Origin: Paulinella micropora
Taxonomy: Eukaryota; Cercozoa; Imbricatea; Euglyphida
Reading direction: 5' to 3'
DNA length: 64,000 nucleotides
Assembly (NCBI GenBank): GCA_009731375.1
Contig: BJOX01000160.1
Span: 636,778 to 700,777 of the forward strand
In this document: positions 21,595 to 32,589 of the stretch, in pieces
Layout: every line of letters begins with the position of its first letter
Position numbering within the stretch: the stretch's first letter is position 1
The notes under the pieces: model-generated
Told to the model about the DNA's origin: nothing
Database searches by the model: none
What the model saw: the letters and a program-made list of their open reading frames with translations, nothing else
Made by a program: the position numbers and the translations under genes

Positions 21595-22854
21595 AGCTAG
21601 CTGACGACAAGGATGATGGGGCAACACCCGTCACATCGTTAGAGGCGCAAAGCCCCGAAGCAGACCACCCTAGTAGGTAGGTAGAGGGAGACGCGCCCAC
21701 AAAGGGCCTCACTTGGGAGCAAAGTCACAAAGTCACAACAGCTAACATAGTGAGAGGGAAACGAGAAGCTAAGGTTAGGACACCAGTTACACAACCACCT
21801 TCGGAAAAGAAGGCAGCAGTTAAAGCAGCTACATTGACAGGAGAGAGTTAGTGTTCCGGGAGTAGCTTTCGCAGAAGAATGGGCAAAGGAAGAATATGGA
21901 GACAACTGGCAATCAGTTAAGAGAGAAGGAAAAGTCTTAGAACCATGCAAGAAGGGAGAGAGACTTAAAGTCCGTAAGATGCCTAAGCCCAGTCACTTCG
22001 TAGTCTTTGACGACGTTCAAGTAGAAAAGATGTTAGATAGCGAAATTAGAAAGTATCGGATACATAGGATAAGACCTGTCGGAGAACTAGAGCATCCCGA
22101 AATGTCCGCAGAAAGTATCGTAGAGGATCAAACCACTGCGTTACTGTACCTGACATTGAAGGTACCAAAGGCAATCGTTGATGAGGGATTAACCGCGAAA
22201 GAGTTGAAAGCAGGGATTTATAAGGAGATTGAAGCTCTAAATTCTTTAGCACTTACACGTGGGTAAGCCCTAAGGAAGCGAGAGAAAAAGGGGTAAAAGT
22301 AGTGAGACTAACATGGGTACATAAAGTCAAACTAGACGAAAAGGAACGTAAGTTCATTAAGTCAAGGTTAGCTTTGTGGGGAGATATGCTAGAGCCAGGA
22401 GTTAGCTATAACCCAGATCAATTATTTGTGCCCTGTGCCGCGCATCGCTCATTATTCTTTTTGTCTAAGCTTGCAGCATGGCATGGACATAAGCTATACG
22501 TATAGACTTCAAAAATGCTTATCTAAATGCATGAATGCATTATCCTGTTTATGCTTATGCACCCGATGGGATAGACAGTGAAGAGCATGAAGGCATGATA
22601 TGGAGAGTATATGGAGCTCTGTATGGCGCGCCGCAAGCTGGTAGAAGATGGTATGAGATTTTAGCCCTAAGTTAGAGGAATTAGGATTCAGGTTACTAGA
22701 CTCAGATCTTTGGTTTTTCGTTGAAAAAGATAAACCGATAAGAGATGCTATCATTTGTATTTTCCATGTAGATAATCTTATTTTCTCAGCTCCTAACGAA
22801 CAAGCGTATGACCGTTTCGCTAGTAAACTAGAAAGGTTTTATCCCCTTAAGCGT
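21595..22854 (+). pseudogene. Copia B reverse transcriptase, N-terminal and palm part
   Basis: Pre-RT linker (VVFDDVQVEKMLDSEIRKY, shared with element C), then WVHKVKLDEKER and LEPGVSYNPDQLF, then the first catalytic Asp in IDFKNAYLNA, and GALYGAPQAGRRWYEI. Several stops and frame changes interrupt it. The YVDD box reads FHVDNL (about 22759-22776): the second Asp is Asn, which removes a metal ligand. This RT is dead. Confidence 0.85.
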
Positions 22855-23640
22855 TTGGGAGTGGCTAAGGAGTTCAAAGGAATAGAGATAGTTCAGGAAG
22901 GAGGACGCATTTTATTGCATCAGAAGAAGTATCAGAAACAGATTTTAAAGAATGTAGGATATGCCGATGTTAGACCAGTAAGCACTCCCAGTGCAGAACA
23001 TGAGCCCGAACCTATGGGAGAAACAAGCGCTCTTAGAAAACATTCAATTCCTAGTTTGGTAGGTAAACTTTTGTTTCTAACTAAGATGACACGTCCAGAT
23101 GCTGATCAAGCACTGAATGCAGCTAGCGTGATGCAATCAGTAAATCCAGGACTTGCTTATTCTTTACTAGGTAGGATCTTCAGATATATGAAAAGTTCGT
23201 ATCGCGGTATTGCATTTCACGGGCCTAAATCGTCACAAGAAGGAAGGACGTACCCCAAGATTACTTTATGGCCAGATGCTGCGCATAAGGCCGGAAAGTC
23301 ACGTACATGTTATTTAGTGCTTTGGGGTGGAGACCCGGTAGCTTGGTTATCGAAACGACAGACTAGAATTGCACTAAGTTCTAATGACGCGGAAATTTTT
23401 GCAGCAGCAGAGTGCATACGAGAAGGATTGGCTATCGGACACATCACAGAAGAGTTAGGTATAGCACAGAAAGGGTCGATAGAGCTTTACGAAGATAATG
23501 CACAGAGGGGAATGTCAGGACCACGTACTAAACACTTGCCCTTAGAACTGCATTTCATTCTTCATGCACAGAGAGACAATGAGATTAAGTTTGTAAAGGT
23601 AGGAACTAAGAAACAAATAGCAGACCTATGAACCAAACAT
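22855..23640 (+). pseudogene. Copia B RT thumb and RNase H
   Basis: A 258-aa frame with RLGVAKEFKGIEI, the thumb (LLHQKKYQKQIL) and RNase H: TLWPDAAHKAG, GGDPVAWLSKRQTRIALSS, NDAEIFAAAE and YEDNAQRG. A stop replaces the residue after KKQIADL, where copia elements read AD-[LM]-TK. In sequence this is the best-preserved part of pol. Confidence 0.88.
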
Positions 23641-24382
23641 GTTCCTAAGGACGAATTCGAATATCTCGCTAGTAAATTTATGGTAACACTTGATCCACAA
23701 TTTTACATCTCAAGTCTGCAAACTCACGCAACATACGCAAATTCACGCAAAGTCAACTCATGTTGTTGTTTTGTGATTCTTCTCTCTTTGAAGTGTGCAG
23801 GAAGTGTTTTGCGCAGGTAGTCGAGCGGCATCTTTTGGCGTTGAGTTTCCGTTGAAGTAGAAGTCGAGCGCGAGAACGAAGCGCGTGGATTATCCAGCAT
23901 CGGTCGTTGATCGCGGCAAGAGCGGAAGAAGAGCATCAGCCGACAGAGCGGAATTTGGCGGGAGTAGTTTTTATTGGCGGAATGGCAAATTTAATTGATT
24001 ATATTGAACTCATTGAGTCATAATGTAATTCAGTTTAAGTACTGATGTGGTCATACTGTAAGGACCTACTGCTATTGTTTTAATCGTATCGAAATTATTA
24101 TTTCAGGTTGTCAAATTGTGACTGTCATTTCAGTTTTCCAACCTGAAATAGAGGCCATTACGAGAGGCCATTGCCGCAATGAAGCGAAGGCGGGCGGACT
24201 AGAACAGGATTGGCAAATTTTCAGTTTTGATACTTAACTATTATTTGAGGTTGTCAAACTGTGACTTTCATTTCAGTTTTTCAACCTGAAATAAGGGCCA
24301 TTATCGTAATATGCAATAGTTATTAATTGTAGATGTATTGATTACTTATAACTTGCATTATCGACATAGAACTAAGGGGGAG
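23641..24382 (+). other. Copia B 3' region with antisense frame, hairpins and polypurine tract
   Basis: After RNase H there is about 740 bp before the 3' LTR. It holds an antisense frame (23724-23936) homologous to one at 36414-36561, two similar hairpins (24099-24150 and 24241-24294, each with TTTCAGGTTG-type arms) and the polypurine tract at about 24372-24382. Confidence 0.75.
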
Positions 24383-24700
24383 CGTTGGTAGGACAATTAC
24401 GTTTTACTTTTAGTGATTACTTTGTGACTGGTAAGTAATTTATCCGTATAGTTCTAGTCAATAATTGTAACGGACGTAACGGTCCATATTGGCATTCAGA
24501 ATTGGACACTAATGATTGTGTAATAATTACAGTCGTGCGGACTTTATTTCAGTTTCATTATTACCTTTGAGTTTGTCAGTTCTGCTATCTACGTGCGGAT
24601 TAAAAGTGTCGATTGGTATCGTGGCTTCTAACGGAGTCTCTCAGCAAACCGGCGTCTAAGGTATTAGGTCCGTGAGTGACCGGGTATTACCTAATCAACG
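24383..24700 (+). repeat. Copia B 3' LTR
   Basis: 318 bp, CGTTGG to CAACG, with about three differences from 16063-16381, followed by the CGCCC target duplication. Confidence 0.95.
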
Positions 24701-24705
24701 CGCCC

Positions 24706-25125
24706 CCCAGTCAAGTCAGGCCTAATCGACAGAAGAAGATTATGGCCTACTCACACCTTATCCTATGTTATGAGTGGTAGTCAGGTAAATATGTAATACA
24801 GGCGTAGCATAAACAAGTTACATATATAGCATCGATATATGCGGTATACAAGATGATCCGAATATACAGATAATATATGGAGTGAACCTGATTGTACTAG
24901 CTAATCTACCATGAAATGTGACCTATCTGAACTATTGATTATTCTACTACTCGGTAGTATGTATTATAAAATTTGTCAGCGCTTCCCGTAGAGGGGTAAC
25001 AAAGAATGACAAAAGTAATATGATGTATAGGACAAATACAAATATCTGTAATTATTGGCTGGTCTGGTACAGTCCAGGTTGGCAAGAGAAGAGCAACGGG
25101 ACGCAGGGTTCAGTGAGAAAATTAC
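24706..25125. other. No gene seen
   Basis: AT-rich sequence between copia B and the last phosphatase exon I can place. The missing C-terminal exon of the phosphatase would lie here, but I cannot find it. Confidence 0.5.
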
Positions 25126-25521
25126 GACCTCTTTGATGGCATCCCTCGCCGACAGCTGCATGGAACAGAAACACATACCATATCATGCCTAAACTTGCTA
25201 TTTTATTGATAGATTGGTAGCTGCGCACAGCATAAGAGCTCGTGCCGTGCTATGATGTGCTGGTGACCGCGGGGTCGGACACCAATGTGAGGCCCACGGC
25301 CAGCACGGTGCCGGTGCGCCCCTTTCCTGCCCACCACCAGCCAACACATGTACAGGAAGACACCAAAGCACAGAAGCCATGCAAGTAAAGAGTTCAAAAC
25401 GAGACGAGAAGACCTGCCATGCAGTGCACCGACACCGCACCATTCTTCATCTCCTTGGCCTCCAACAAAACCTGAGAACAGAAAAAAGGAGCAGAAAGTG
25501 TGTGTGTGTGTGTGTGTGTGT

Positions 25522-25560
<39 letters not shown>

Positions 25561-26855
25561 ACACACACAGAGAGGGAGGGAGAGCGGGAGAGAGAAAAAA
25601 AAAAGAGAGAGAGAGAGAGAGAGGAGGAAGAGGAGGAGGAGGAGGAGCAGCAGCAGCAGCAGCAGGAGAAGGAGCAGGAAGCATGAAGAAAACAAAGCAA
25701 AAACTAACAAAAGAAATAGAAGGGAGGAAATGGATAATCAAGGGAGAATGAACAGGAAAAAACATGAAAGAATCAACAGGAGGCAAAAGCAAAGAAAGAA
25801 TAAAAAGCAGGTGGTGTATGGTTTGCGGGTCTGTGGTGGGGGCCGGCCTGTGCGATCTGTTCCAGCGTCTGCTGCGAGGGCGGATGCATGTCCTCCACCG
25901 GGAAGTGCAGGTAGCGCACGCCCTGCCGTGCCACATCCCAACAAGATCTAGCACATATTGAAAGTGGGTTCGTTGCTACAGCAAAGAAAAGATTTGTGCT
26001 GCAAGAAAAGAAGCAGCAGAATGTGCATCAAAATCTGGTCTATGTCCATGGTCTTTAGTATTAGATCGGATTTTCAATTTTTTTGTGGAAGAGAATTCCA
26101 TGAATCCTTACAACAGAAAGAACGTGTTCATTTGCAAAATAGTTGATACCGACGGACTTACTTACTTAAAAAAAAAAAAAAAAAAACTCTTCTAGGTTCT
26201 GACTGACTGCCATACTGAAAGTTCGTTTTAACGACACACAGGTGCATATATTCCTACTTCTTTTTGCTCGCTTTGCTCTTCTCCCTCTTCTGAGCAGCAT
26301 GTCTGAAGCTAAGGCTAACGACCGGAGAGTAATGTTTGCGTGAGCCGACACTAGCTAACGCACAAGCCGACTGCCACTCAGCCTGTTCCCTTGTATGTAT
26401 GTATGGATGCATGCATGTACATCTGTATATGTTTACGTACGTCGATATATATGTATGTATGTATGTATTATTTACGTGCGTACGTACGTACGTATGTATG
26501 TATGTCTGTGGTTTGGTGACCGCGGCGGCGAGTTTCTGAGCCACCACGGGGTTGATCCTGCACAGCGTGGTCTCGTTAGCTGACTCTGACCTGAACTAGA
26601 CTGCACTGTGACAAATCCCTGAGCAAGGTGGCACTGCAGACGGGAATGGACGGTTATCTTGAAATTTTTGTTGTGTATTGCTGCAATCCTTATGTGCTAC
26701 ACCTGCAGTGAATTATGCTGCCAGCGATTTCGTTGAGTTAACGCTGCGCGGTGGTTCAACGGGGCTGGCGCAGTGCAGCAGAGTGAAGAAGCCGCTTACT
26801 GCTCCTGAAGGCAGATCAACGTCTTAACGCCCTTCTGCTTCAGCTCTGCAGCCAC
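25126..26855 (-). CDS. Dual-specificity protein phosphatase (host, spliced, ends uncertain)
   Basis: Six minus-strand exons: 26800-26855, 26521-26557, 25848-25922, 25414-25471, 25283-25326 and 25126-25155. Phases agree at each junction (56+37, 75, 58+44 nt). Key blocks: LKQKGVKTLICL; FPVEDMHPPSQQTL (general-acid loop); and the P-loop VHCMAGKGRTGTVLA, split by an intron after the first G. The last exon reads LSARDAIKEV. This is the HCx5R signature of DUSP/PTP phosphatases, which remove phosphate from Tyr, Ser or Thr. Introns end in AG, and one starts with GC (25846-25847). Introns are full of microsatellites. The N-terminal exon and the C-terminal RP-loop exon are not found. Confidence 0.82.
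25499..25665. repeat. Compound microsatellite in phosphatase intron
   Basis: Successive (TG)n, (GA)n, (CA)n, (GGA)n and (GCA)n runs in the intron between 25471 and 25848. Confidence 0.95.
26393..26507. repeat. ATGT/ACGT microsatellite in phosphatase intron
   Basis: Imperfect ATGT, ATGC and ACGT units directly after the 26521-26557 exon on the minus strand. Confidence 0.9.
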
Positions 26856-27215
26856 CTGACAACAATCGCGTCCGCAGTGGCAGGGGGTCCAGGGCAAAGG
26901 CGAGGAGCATGGGCAGAGATGGCTGCGATACATGTCAGCCGGCTGTGCAACATGGCCAAGCCCTAGAAGGTAGACAAAGCAGAGTACGGGCAGAGCAAGA
27001 AGGTAATGGGTGGGAAAGGAAACCGCGGGCATGTCATCAGGCGAGGGGCCGCCATGCCAGCCAGGAGCTGCAAACGTCCCACGCTACACATGGTAAAACA
27101 ACAGAAACAAAGACTTCGCACAAAGAACGTCTCTCTTGACTCTACCTCTTTATAACCTCTAGGCACATGTCTGAAACACATGCGTACGCATCAAGAGAAA
27201 CGAAAGAGAAACACT
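26856..27215 (-). other. Possible 5' exon or UTR of phosphatase gene
   Basis: GC-rich sequence upstream of the first placed exon. The minus strand has an acceptor-like CTTCTAG near 26965 followed by GLGHVAQPADM, which resembles the start of DUSP domains, but the phase does not join cleanly to 26855. The true start is unresolved. Confidence 0.35.
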
Positions 27216-27759
27216 CTCTCTGTGTATGTGTGTGCCGTGTGCATGTGCGTCTGTCATAGAGAGAGAGAGAGAGAGAGAGAGAAAGGATAGAAAAAAGGAG
27301 ACAAGACGAAAGAGAGCCAACATAATTGCGTCTTCTTGTATGATGTATGGATGCACGCATGCATAATTACATGTATGCATGTACACCGATGTGTGCATGT
27401 CTGTTTGTATGTACCTATGTATGTATGCATCTATTTATGCATTCATCATGGGTACACGTATTCTTGATGTATGCGAATATACGTACTTATCTTACACTTG
27501 AGTACATGTATATATTTTGCATTTTTCTGCATTTACGTAGATATTTTACGTCAAAGATTTGTGTATGTATACATAAGTGTTTTCATAATTGCAGCAGTAA
27601 AGAAATGCTTGCGCTTACGTACATATACACGTATATACCACGTACGTACATGCATGCATGCATACATGCATTATATGTGTATGTATGTATGTATGTATTT
27701 ATGTATGTATGTATGTATTATGTATACCTACCTACATACATACATACATACAAACATAC

Positions 27760-27811
<52 letters not shown>

Positions 27812-28170
27812 CGAGCTGAATCACCCCAGGAATCACGAAAGAAAAGTTGGAGGCCATGGACCTGCACATACATGCATACATGCATATATATCTGCATACG
27901 TGCATATACGTGCACAAATATATACATACATCCATCCATTCATGAATAAGATGCATAGAATGTGAATAAGTGCATACGTATAAGTATACGCACGTACATG
28001 TGTACACACACATACATATATATGTAGACATCCATCCATCCATACATACATTCATACATGGATACACATACATACATACATACATACATACAGACATAGA
28101 TACAGACAGGCATACATATAAACATGCATACATGCATACATACATACATACACAAAGACAGATACAAGAG
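27216..28170. repeat. Large ATAC/ATGT and GA microsatellite block
   Basis: Hundreds of bases of imperfect CATA/TATG units, with (GA)n at about 27258-27285 and 27763-27809. Frames in it (YIHTYIHT type) are artefacts of the repeat. Confidence 0.92.
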
Positions 28171-28403
28171 AGAGACTCCTTATCTGTTAAAGCTTACCAC
28201 CCCTCTTAGTTAATTTACGGTTATGTAGTACAAGCTTGATGATCTTCCTAGAATAACCTTTTGGGTTTACTAAATAAATGAAGAAGACGAACAAGAACAA
28301 AAAGGGAAAAAAAGAAACAAAAAAGAAAGAAAGATAGAAGCGCGGAAGGAAGGAAGGAAGGAACGAAGGAAGGAAGGAAGGAACGAAGGAAGGAAGGAAG
28401 AGA

Positions 28404-28404
<1 letters not shown>
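28171..28404. repeat. AT-rich spacer and GGAA microsatellite
   Basis: No gene. (GGAA)n runs at about 28344-28400. Confidence 0.8.
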
Positions 28405-28473
<69 letters not shown>

Positions 28474-28860
28474 GTGCTTCTCTGTCAATGGCTGATGCAT
28501 TTCTGCACATGCGCCTCCATCNNNNNNNNNNNNNNNNNNNNNNNNNNNNNNNNNNNNNNNNNNNNNNNNNNNNNNNNNNNNNNNNNNNNNNNNNNNNNNN
28601 NNNNNNNNNNNNNNNNNNNNNNNNNNNNNNNNNNNNNNNNNNNNNNNNNNNNNNNNNNNNNNNNNNNNNNNNNNNNNNNNNNNNNNNNNNNNNNNNNNNN
28701 NNNNNNNNNNNNNNNNNNNNNNNNNNNNNNNNNNNNNNNNNNNNNNNNNNNNNNNNNNNNNNNNNNNNNNNNNNNNNNAAAATACTGGTGGCACCGACGG
28801 GAATCGAACTGGCGACAGGGCCCAGATGGTAGAACTTGACCACTGGGCTATCACGGTGTC
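28405..28860 (-). repeat. tRNA-derived SINE copy 2 with (ATT)n tail; contains a gap
   Basis: The minus-strand head starts near 28860 with the tRNA-like sequence, A box TAGCCCAGTGG and B box AGTTCGATTCC. The body ends at 28472 (GAGAAGCACTA) and the tail is (ATT)n at 28405-28471. 257 N (28522-28778) hide the middle. Confidence 0.75.
28522..28778. other. Assembly gap (257 N)
   Basis: Lies inside a SINE copy. The intact copy suggests only about 110 bp are missing, so either the gap is oversized or extra repeat is hidden. Confidence 0.95.
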
Positions 28861-28861
28861 C

Positions 28862-28902
<41 letters not shown>

Positions 28903-29196
28903 TAATAATAACAATAATAACAATAATAACAATAATAACAATAATAACAATAATATAGTGCTTCTCAGTCAATGGCGAATGCATTTCTGCACATGTGCCT
29001 CCATCGTCCCACCCGTGAGGGGAGTACGAAGATTTGACGATAGGCTCTACTGACACCCCCGCAAGGCAGCTCCAAGCCTTCCAGACAGACCAATACTTTC
29101 AAAGAAAATATCCTTTGAAAATACTGGCACCGACGGGAATCGAACTGGCGACAGGTCCCAGATGGTAGACCTCAACCACTGGGCTATCGCGGTGCC
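28861..29196 (-). repeat. tRNA-derived SINE copy 1, most complete
   Basis: Minus strand. tRNA-like head at 29126-29196 (GGCACCG at one end, CGGTGCC at the other, so the acceptor stem pairs), A box TAGCCCAGTGG, B box AGTTCGATTCC. The T-arm stem is not fully paired, so this is a SINE head and not a working tRNA. The body runs to 28956 (ACTCCCCTCACGGGTGGGAC is a conserved block) and the tail is (RTT)n at 28861-28955. About 241 bp without the tail. Pol III internal promoter boxes are present. Confidence 0.82.
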
Positions 29197-29199
29197 GCA

Positions 29200-29436
29200 A
29201 TAACAATAATTTAATAATAATAATAATTATAATCATAATCATAATAATAATAATAGTGCTTCTCTGTCAATAGCTGATGCAAATCTGCACATGCGCCTCC
29301 ATCGTCTCACCCGTGAGGGGAGTACGAAGAATTGACGATAGGCTCTAATGACACCCCCGCACGGGCAGTTCCAACACTTCCAGACGGACCGGTATGTTTA
29401 ATGAAAATACTGGTGGCACCGACGGGAATCGAACTG
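29200..29436 (-). repeat. tRNA-derived SINE copy 3, head truncated
   Basis: Body 29254-29436 with an (ATT)-rich tail at 29200-29253. The tRNA-like head is cut after the B box, where a gypsy D-type LTR fragment begins. Confidence 0.78.
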
Positions 29437-29555
29437 CTTTTTTTGTTCGGCTTCACTGAGATAATATAACTAACGAGACATCATTCTCATCTTTTGAGGA
29501 TTGTGTTTGGTTGTATTACCGACTTTTTCTACGAGCTATCATTGGGGGCATTACA
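29437..29555 (+). repeat. Fragment of gypsy D-family LTR
   Basis: The 3' half of the 238-bp LTR seen at 44466-44703 and 54612-54849, here on the plus strand, ending GGGGGCATTACA. The 5' half is missing at the junction with the SINE. Confidence 0.78.
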
Positions 29556-30117
29556 TGATTGATTACTACAGTATTAATCATAGTAGATCAGTTATGAATT
29601 CTGCGTGAAAACTACGTGACAAGATATGAAACACTACCGGACACTAATAATGGTACATGATTAAACATGAAGTATCACCCGGTTTGAGTAATACTAAAAG
29701 GAGGAAAAAACTTCCGTCGCAAGAAGAAATGACTGAGAAATTATGGCGATGAAATAAATGAATAACTTAAAATCATTACGTTTCAATTTGTAGGGTGTCT
29801 CTGCTTGACTTCTAGCATACTATCATTGAAAAGAGCCTAAATGATGGCACAAGTCCGGCCCACGAATTTGCAGATATTTAAAGTTGGCATTCATTGTTGG
29901 CAAGAAACACAAACACACCAAAACAAAACAAAACAAAACAAAACAAAACAACAACAACAACAACAACAACAACAAAAAAAAAAAGGACAAGACAAGAAAG
30001 GAAGAAAGGCCCGAGAGAGAGAGAGAGAGACAGAGAGAGAACTGCTGCTGTAGTACGAGTCTTCAAACTAGATTGTCGAAAAGAAAATAAAGTTCGAGAC
30101 AGTGTGTGTGTGTATGC

Positions 30118-30158
<41 letters not shown>

Positions 30159-30357
30159 TTAGAGAGTTAGAGAGAGAGATTGAGTGTGTGTGTGTGTACA
30201 CACACACACACACACGCAAATAAATACACACGAACACAAAATCCTATTCACTTCACACACACAGACACAGACACAGACACACACACACACAGTGACACAC
30301 ACACGCACACACGCACACACACACATACAAACACACACACACACACACACACACTAA

Positions 30358-30394
<37 letters not shown>

Positions 30395-31737
30395 GGAGTA
30401 CTACAACGGATTGGATTGATGAATCAAGTGTGACGTGACCAAACGAAGCCCAGAACATGCAGCAACTTCGACGTAATAGCAAGTCACAAAAAAACTGTCG
30501 TGGCAGCATATGCCTGTGTGCACTCAACATGAAGACAATCCAATCCCTAACGCAAACCCCAATCTGTGGGGCACATATGTCCAACACCTTTTAGTATTCC
30601 TTTTACGACACAAAATAATACAGGAGACCCGTCATAAAAAATCCCAACGGATATATAGTGCTGACAAATGGCAATTGCAATTGCACCGGAAAGTCAAAAA
30701 AATTTTGCATTAGAAAAAAAAGGGTTGGAAAGAACAGACAGTCTGTTGAGCTATGCTGCACCTGTGCTCGAGGTTGCTGGCGGGAGCCCAGGAAAGGGAC
30801 TACGTGTTGATGCAAGTTTTTTTGCAAACTCAGTTGTCTCGCAGCATTCTTTTCTGTCGGAAATCAGAGCATCAAAATGTATGGAAGCGAGGTTGGCTGT
30901 CATGTTTGTTTGCTGTTCGACCTGGGTCAGTACTTGGGTCACAGGATGTTTTTAGCCAGAAAGATAATTAGGTGCATCTTGATGTATGTACGCCAGATCT
31001 TACGCCATGACTAAACAATTTCCTGGCTTGCCTGTCTTTTCCCAAGGCTGCATTACAACATGCTTGGTCTACTTGTTTTCCCTCCGACCGACCACCTGTT
31101 TCTCTTTCTCCTTGCGTAATCTGTGTGCATTGCCCCACGTCCCACAGCATGTCATGCGGCTACCCAGATCTAACAAGATAGTTTGGCCTAAGATTTAGGC
31201 CTGCAACACAACCTTACACCTTGGTACAGTTCACATCTCTGCTGCTGAGTTCTGCACATTTTGAATAGATATGGCAAGCTTGCGTCCTTCCCCATGCAGA
31301 CACGCACGCACAAACGTGCCAGATCAATAGGATAGACCCAGGGGACGTGTCTTGTCATGTACCCTGCGACTGTTAGAGCTCCTCAGGACAGAAAGAGGCC
31401 CAAAGTTGCACTCCAGATTTCTAGTCAGTACATATTTTGGCCAGTATCACACGTGACTGTCATCCACACGCCCTCTCTACCACATCTCATGACATGCTTT
31501 TAAAGCCAGTGCTTGGGCCCTGCAACTTATATATTTCCAGCTCCATCGTTTAGCTTTCTGGGGCAGTGCCAGACGCTTCCGAACTATGGTTGGTGGCTTT
31601 CACATTCATCCATTTTGCTTACTGTTTTTGTCACACAAGTGCGCTACACACACAAACTAAGTACATGGTCTTTCATCCAACGAAAAGGCAGACTGACACA
31701 TCATATTTGCCACCGCGGTGGATGCATATGTCTTTAT
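29556..31737. other. No gene recognised
   Basis: Contains microsatellites (AAAAC/CAA at 29925-29985, GA at 30013-30180, CA at 30186-30395). Short frames elsewhere show no domain or codon pattern I trust. Confidence 0.55.
29925..30395. repeat. Microsatellite cluster
   Basis: (AAAAC)n, (CAA)n, (GA)n and (CA)n tracts separated by short unique sequence. Confidence 0.93.
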
Positions 31738-32020
31738 TTATGTGTGCATGTGTGTGTATGTATGTATGTGTATGTGCATGTATGTATATATCTGTGTATG
31801 GTATCTGGGTATGTGTGCATGTATGTGTGTATGTAGGTATGCGTATATGTGTGTGTCTGTATGTGTGCATGTGTGTATTGTACGTGTTGCATGTGTGTAT
31901 TGTACGTGTTGCATGTATGCATGCATGCATCCATCCATCCATGAATGTATGCATGTGTGCCTGTGTGTTCAACTTGTATGTTTGTGTGTATATATTCATT
32001 TATTAATGTATGTCAGTGTG
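31738..32020. repeat. ATGT/GTGTATGT microsatellite
   Basis: Imperfect TGTATG units. Contains two copies of a TGTGTGTATTGTACGTGTTGCA unit near 31868-31915. Confidence 0.9.
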
Positions 32021-32126
32021 TATTAGCCTAAATGAATAACATCGAAACATGAAGGTTTGAAATAATGAGCATCGAAGCCACGCCGGAATATTGTATTTAA
32101 TATAAATGGTCGGGTTGCCTTCAAAG

Positions 32127-32327
32127 TGTAGGCATCACCCCCTGGATAGCAGGTAAAATGTACACTTTTCCAGTATCGTTTGTCCGGATTGGACCTTGTG
32201 CAATTTTATTCCTGGTCTGTTGCAGTTTTCTTTTTCTGCTTCACTGAGCTAATATAGCGAGACATCATTCTCATCTTTTGAGGACTGTGTTTGGTTGTAT
32301 TACCGACTTTTTATACTAGCTATCTAC
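32127..32327 (+). repeat. Solo LTR of gypsy D family, diverged
   Basis: Starts TGTAGGCATCAC like the gypsy D LTR and follows it through the TGAGGACTGTGTTTGGTTG block to AGCTATC. The terminal GGGGGCATTACA is lost. Confidence 0.75.
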
Positions 32328-32347
32328 TGCCTATGTGCCTGTGCCTG

Positions 32348-32550
32348 GATACCATATGGTATCAAGAATTACCTGATTTCCGGACCTGAAAAAAATAATA
32401 ATATCAAAAAATTTATTAATAATATTAATAAATATTGTTTTTCAATTATCAAAATTAAGAATAATTTAGTACAAATTGTTTGGAGGCCGCTGCCTCAGTG
32501 TCTGGTTGCCAACGCGCTTAAGTAAAAAAAGGGTCTGATACCATGTGGTA
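32348..32550. repeat. Small AT-rich element with ACCATATGGTATC termini
   Basis: GATACCATATGGTATCA at 32348-32364 and an inverted, slightly changed copy (GATACCATGTGGTAAC) at 32537-32552 bracket about 170 bp of AT-rich DNA. It looks like a MITE. Related words form the palindrome at 38355-38392. Confidence 0.4.
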
Positions 32551-32589
32551 ACAAAAAAAAACGTACTTCAAAAGCGATGAAAATTAAGT

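Larger units (their letters stand above)
16063..24700 (+). mobile_element. Ty1/copia retrotransposon B
   Basis: An 8.64-kb element with 319/318-bp LTRs, a 5-bp target duplication (CGCCC), a primer site, gag, three further frames, protease, integrase, RT, RNase H, a 700-bp 3' region and a polypurine tract (CTAAGGGGGAG, about 24372-24382). The LTRs differ at about three positions, so insertion is very recent. The gene order, with extra frames between gag and protease, matches element C. Pol is badly damaged. Confidence 0.95.

Noticed and set aside
25348-25951. Plus-strand frames rich in RERERE, HTHTHT, SSSS
   Set aside because: Translations of the microsatellite. The real coding signal here is the spliced minus-strand phosphatase.
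26856-27032. Phosphatase start at ATG 27032, reading through into the first exon
   Set aside because: The reading is open but composition is not coding-like, and an acceptor-like AG precedes the exon. Kept only as a possible 5' exon.
27347-28209. Frames of about 140-200 aa made of YIHTYIHT, MYVCMYVC
   Set aside because: Pure products of ATAC/ATGT repeats on both strands.
29126-29196. Possible tRNA gene on the minus strand
   Set aside because: Acceptor stem and A/B boxes fit, but the T-arm stem is mispaired and the sequence repeats as part of a longer unit with an (ATT)n tail, so it is a SINE head.
31738-32020. Regular repeats considered as a CRISPR array
   Set aside because: Units are 4-8 bp without spacers, in a eukaryotic genome: a microsatellite.
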